Of a stretch of DNA of 64,000 nucleotides, positions 60,912-64,000 are shown piece after piece. Below the pieces are notes generated by a model. That model did no database searches and had not been told where the DNA came from. It was given only the letters and a program-made list of their open reading frames with translations. How positions within the stretch are numbered: position 1 is the first letter of the stretch; the number at the start of each line of letters is the position of its first letter. The position numbers were made by a program, and so were the translations under genes. Source of the stretch: JBCCVH01 sp942492555 (GTDB taxonomy: Bacteria; Bacteroidota; Bacteroidia; Cytophagales; Amoebophilaceae); contig CALOEX010000003.1 of assembly GCA_942492555.1 (NCBI GenBank), positions 186,001 through 250,000 of the forward strand, in the 5' to 3' direction.

Positions 60912-61142
60912 TTATAATTTTCTTAAGGAGAGTGCTTCACAAAGAGCTTTACATCCTTGGGGATCTTTTCTGTTCATGTATTTTAGCACACGATGTCGTT
61001 TGCTAACAAGGTCTAAAAGGCCTTTCTTGGCAGAAAAATCTTTTCTGTTGCTTTTTAAATGCTCGGTGAGATGTTTTATACGTTTTGTAAATGTGGTGAC
61101 CTGACTCTTTGAAGAACCTGGATTTTCTTTCTTTCCTTCCAT
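60912..61142 (-). CDS. rpsO: 30S ribosomal protein S15, short N-terminus
   Basis: 76 residues. The core is typical S15: QVTTFTKRIKHLTEHLKSNRKDFSAKKGLLDLVSKRHRVLKYMNRKD, given here as separate blocks QVTTFTKRIKHLTEHL and KDFSAKKGLLDLVSKRHR. It binds 16S rRNA helices 20-22 in early 30S assembly. S15 is usually about 89 residues; the first ~13, forming helix 1, are absent here, and an in-frame stop just upstream excludes an extension. First gene of rpsO-pnp-rpoD. Confidence 0.95.
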   Translation of the reverse strand: MEGKKENPGSSKSQVTTFTKRIKHLTEHLKSNRKDFSAKKGLLDLVSKRHRVLKYMNRKDPQGCKALCEALSLRKL

Positions 61143-61434
61143 ATGTTTTTGTTTTCAGTTGTTTTTTTAATTTAAAAGAGTGTACTTATATACTTATAGC
61201 AAAAATACACAACAAAAGCAAATAAAATATATTAAAGTGTTTAATATACATTTATTATACCATAAAATTAAATTTTTTATACTTTAAATATTACAATGTA
61301 AATGTTCAGTTTTCCTAAAACTTCTCTAAAATTGCAAAAGTTTATGCACTGCAAACATATATAATCTTTATGAAATTTACAACCATTTAAGCAATTTAAA
61401 AATGTTCACACACGAAGATATAATGCTTGGCTTT
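61143..61434. other. AT-rich intergenic region upstream of rpsO
   Basis: 292 bp, very AT-rich, without a gene. On the minus strand two perfect TAnnTTTG octamers occur (61352-61359 and 61200-61207), either of which could serve the rpsO-pnp-rpoD operon; neither has a clear -33 partner. Confidence 0.35.
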
Positions 61435-61887
61435 TCATTTAAGACCAGTACTGCCAAATCCACCTGTTCCACGCAAGGTGTCTGTAGCTGGTAATATTTC
61501 TACTGTTTGCCAAGTACATTTTGCATAATTTGTAAAAACAAGTTGTGCTACCCGATCTCCATCCTCAATAGTATAGGGGATTTGTGAAAGGTTAATCAAC
61601 AATATTTTAAGCTCTCCCCGATAATCAGGGTCTATGGTACCAGGGGCATTAAGCACAGTGATGCCATGGTTGATAGAAAGTCCACTTCTGCCTCTCACTT
61701 GCACTTCATAGCCAGGTTCTATTGCTACAAATAAACCTGTAGGTATCAAACTCCGTTCCAAAGGTTTCAATGTGACAGGTTCTAGTAAAAAAGCACGAAT
61801 ATCCATCCCTACTGAACCTGTAGTGCTATAGGCAGGAAGAGGATGGTGTGACTTATTAACGACTTGAATGATGTGTGTTGATGTCAT
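61435..61887 (-). CDS. dut: dUTP diphosphatase
   Basis: The start at 61887 (MTSTHIIQVVNKSHH) gives 150 residues, normal length. All five dUTPase motifs are present: the Asp motif STTGSVGMDIRAF, VQVRGRSGLSINHGI, the uracil-binding APGTIDPDYRGEL, GDRVAQLVF and the C-terminal arm RGTGGFGSTG. It hydrolyses dUTP to dUMP, keeping uracil out of DNA and feeding dTMP synthesis. The upstream in-frame extension to 61956 is hydrophobic but unlike the family. Confidence 0.96.
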   Translation of the reverse strand: MTSTHIIQVVNKSHHPLPAYSTTGSVGMDIRAFLLEPVTLKPLERSLIPTGLFVAIEPGYEVQVRGRSGLSINHGITVLNAPGTIDPDYRGELKILLINLSQIPYTIEDGDRVAQLVFTNYAKCTWQTVEILPATDTLRGTGGFGSTGLK

Positions 61888-62215
61888 TTTACTTATTTTT
61901 AAAATATAAACTACAAGGGATTCAAAGTAAAAAAATTTTTTCACATGAAAAAACAATAACGTAAATAAAAGCTCTTGGCATAGAGTGCAAGGTTAATAGA
62001 ATGGTTTACTATTTTTGTTTTTTCTTGTTCTACAATGTGTTTGAAATATGTTTTTCGAGGTTAATAAGTGGTTGCTAATGTCTATGATTCTGTTGTTAGT
62101 GACAAATGTAAAACCTTTTACATGCTATTAGGACTTGTATGCAAAGCTGGGAAAATACAACATTACATGTCTTTATATGTTTGTGAAAATCTCATCATAC
62201 AACGATTTTTATGTA
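61888..62215. other. Intergenic region between serS and dut
   Basis: 328 bp of AT-rich DNA. No gene, RNA or repeat was recognised. Confidence 0.4.
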
Positions 62216-63487
62216 TTACTGGGTGATTTTTTCAAACTGGGTATAGGGATGCAAGACTTTTGGAATATCGATATGTGTGGTATGTTGATAGTTTTCTAAT
62301 AAAGTAGCTATGATGCGAGGAAGTGCTAAAGCACTTCCATTAAGTGTATAACAATATTTTGGTTTTTCTGTGGTTTTGTATCGAAGATGCATGCGACGAG
62401 CTTGGTAATCGTTGAAACAACTTACAGAACTGACTTCAAGCCATTGTTGTTGGCCGGATGCCCACACTTCAAAATCGTAAGTAATAGCAGATGAAAATCC
62501 TAAATCCCCTGTACAAAGCTTTAGAATACGATAGGTAAGCCCAAGTTTTTGTAGCAAGCTTCCTACATAATCACACATGGTTTGTAAGGTGTTACGTGCT
62601 TCTTCAGGAGCGACAATTTGTATAATTTCCACTTTATCAAATTGATGCAAACGATTTAAGCCACGTACATGACGTCCCCAAGATCCTGCTTCACGGCGAA
62701 AGCAAGGTGTGTAGCCCACTATTTTGATAGGCAAATCCTTGCTGGCTAGTATATTATCTTGATAGAGATTGGTTAAAGGGACTTCTGCTGTCGGAATTAA
62801 GTACAAACCTTTTTCTTGCAAGGCATACATCATGCCTTCTTTATCTGGAAGCTGTCCTGTACCAAAAGCAGCATTTTCATTTACAATAATGGGTGGAGAT
62901 ATTTCTTGATAGCCTACTTTTACAGCTTCGTCTAAGAAAAAATTTATTAAAGCACGTTGTAGGCGAGCTCCTTCTTTTTTATAAACAGGGAATCCAGCAC
63001 CTGTAATTTTATTACCGAGATTAAAATCAATAATATCGTAAGTTTCTATAAGATCCCAGTGTGCTTTTTTTGCATGTGAATTGGTGTATCCTTGCCATTC
63101 AGAAACAATTTGATTGTCTTTTGCTTCTTTGCCTATAGGTACATCTTCTTCTGGTAGATTAGGCAGGGTTACCAACAGTTCTTTTATGTTTTCTTGATAT
63201 TTTTTAAGGAACTCCAAGGCGACTTTATACTTTTTTTTATCCATTGCAATATCCAGCTTGATTGCATCTATTTTACCTTGATTTTTTTCTTGAAGTGCCG
63301 TGGCTATTTGAGCTGTTTTTTGGTGAAGAGTATGACGTAAATCATCTACTATTCCTTGTTGTTCTTTGCGTTTTTTATTGATAGCAGATAGTGTTGTCAA
63401 CACTTTTTCTGTATCTGGCATATTGCGTAACGTTAGTTGTTCTAGTACTTTGGGGAGATGCTGTTCTATATAGTGTATATTTAACAT
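62216..63487 (-). CDS. serS: Serine--tRNA ligase
   Basis: 423 residues, normal length. The N-terminal long antiparallel coiled coil binds the tRNA-Ser variable arm. The class II catalytic core has TAEVPLTNLYQD, motif 2 (TPCFRREAGSWGRHVRGL) and motif 3 (LNGSALALPRIIATLLENY). It charges tRNA-Ser and, where present, tRNA-Sec. It is divergent from the membrane protein gene that starts at 63598, and 328 bp upstream of dut on the same strand. Confidence 0.97.
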   Translation of the reverse strand: MLNIHYIEQHLPKVLEQLTLRNMPDTEKVLTTLSAINKKRKEQQGIVDDLRHTLHQKTAQIATALQEKNQGKIDAIKLDIAMDKKKYKVALEFLKKYQENIKELLVTLPNLPEEDVPIGKEAKDNQIVSEWQGYTNSHAKKAHWDLIETYDIIDFNLGNKITGAGFPVYKKEGARLQRALINFFLDEAVKVGYQEISPPIIVNENAAFGTGQLPDKEGMMYALQEKGLYLIPTAEVPLTNLYQDNILASKDLPIKIVGYTPCFRREAGSWGRHVRGLNRLHQFDKVEIIQIVAPEEARNTLQTMCDYVGSLLQKLGLTYRILKLCTGDLGFSSAITYDFEVWASGQQQWLEVSSVSCFNDYQARRMHLRYKTTEKPKYCYTLNGSALALPRIIATLLENYQHTTHIDIPKVLHPYTQFEKITQ

Positions 63488-63597
63488 AGTTTTTTTAAGA
63501 TGAGCTAATATAGATCTTCTTGGTAAAAACAGGAAATTTAATTGCGTATATTTTTCTAAATATGTAAAATTGCATTGTGATATCTAAAAGGCTTAAC

Positions 63598-64000
63598 ATG
63601 AGAAAAAACATACTCTTAAAAAATTTTTTTTATTGTTTTGTGCTTTTGTATTTTTTTATGGTTTTTTTTCAGCCTGTTGTAGCCCAAGAAACAACTACGA
63701 AACTTTTGAATAGGCAAACCATACTTTCACTTTTCATGTTTGTTTTTTTGATGTATGGTGGTTTTTCTGGATATAAAACAGGGCTAATATTGCAGGTTTT
63801 GGGCATTATTTTTTTCGTATTGGTTTCTGTTTTAGTAACATATGTCAAGGGAAGTATTGTGTGGGTACTAGAAAAGTTGAATTTTACAAACATGAAGGTT
63901 ATTGTTGGACTTTTAGCAACTTTATGTACTTTATTTGGTATTTTTCTTACAATGAACACTGTTCACGCTATTATTAGTAAAATATTAAGACTTATTTTCA
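63598..64000 (+). CDS. Membrane protein, possibly CvpA family, 3'-truncated by window
   Basis: An open frame from ATG 63598 runs to the right edge (134 codons visible). It has an N-terminal hydrophobic segment ending QPVVAQE that could be a signal peptide. Three further hydrophobic segments follow, the first with MYGGFSGYKTGLILQVLGII. A Gly-rich start followed by G-x-x-x-G-(L/I)-I resembles CvpA-type proteins, but this is a weak match. No function is assigned. No ORF of this frame could be closed inside the window. Confidence 0.5.
   Translation, partial: MRKNILLKNFFYCFVLLYFFMVFFQPVVAQETTTKLLNRQTILSLFMFVFLMYGGFSGYKTGLILQVLGIIFFVLVSVLVTYVKGSIVWVLEKLNFTNMKVIVGLLATLCTLFGIFLTMNTVHAIISKILRLIF

Overview
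The window looks like the genome of an intracellular member of the Bacteroidota, most like the Amoebophilaceae (the Amoebophilus/Cardinium group of amoeba and arthropod symbionts). This placement is an inference from gene content, because no database was searched. The evidence is: low GC; Bacteroidota-specific families (DUF4290, DUF2795, the short RpoD type, an Rpb6-like omega); TAnnTTTG promoter elements placed identically before both tRNA genes; a lean housekeeping set; and a large load of exported eukaryote-like repeat proteins (TPR, WD40, pentapeptide, Cys-rich). No insertion sequence, CRISPR array, phage module or rRNA was recognised.

Layout. 1-3.3 kb: end of a phosphate-permease-like gene, an exported protein of unknown function and two membrane-anchored phospholipase-D-fold proteins. 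3.3-15.8 kb: housekeeping block (dnaA, DUF4290, a PpiD-like chaperone, dprA, mmcQ/yjbR, tsaE, miaA, DUF2795, metG, mutS, rluB-like). 15.8-22.3 kb: three tandem paralogues of an exported family; the first and third carry a very Cys-rich C-terminal region and end in a perfect eukaryotic CaaX prenylation box. 22.6-27.6 kb: a TPR protein, a WD40 protein and a pentapeptide protein, with a duplicated gene-leader segment reused at two genes and left as an orphan at a third place. 27.7-37.1 kb: five tandem ~1.9 kb units, each one AAA-ATPase-like/PD-(D/E)XK protein, mosaic in sequence and separated by repeated intergenic DNA. 37.2-46.6 kb: a Ham1-like pyrophosphatase, a DUF805 protein, an ABC-transporter remnant, a giant TPR protein, two further exported membrane-anchored proteins and a TPR remnant. 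46.7-52.7 kb: tRNA-Val, a small basic protein, tRNA-Thr, hppA, cysS, ndk, rmuC. 52.8-64 kb: trhO, a PglD-like acyltransferase, a dicarboxylate/amino-acid symporter, rpoZ-like, rluD, rpoD, pnp, rpsO, dut, serS, and the start of a membrane protein cut by the window end.

How it fits together. The core genes serve replication initiation, mismatch repair, tRNA charging and modification, RNA turnover and nucleotide-pool cleaning. A membrane pyrophosphatase and a dicarboxylate/amino-acid importer fit life on host metabolites. The accessory genes encode proteins with Sec signals and eukaryote-like repeats, as expected of host-interaction factors. Two stand out: the CaaX-ended Cys-rich family, and an N-terminal domain shared by two exported proteins with an identically spaced H-x26-C-x2-C motif resembling the zinc site of cytidine deaminases without the catalytic Glu. 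Duplication, gene conversion and decay are visible throughout the accessory regions.
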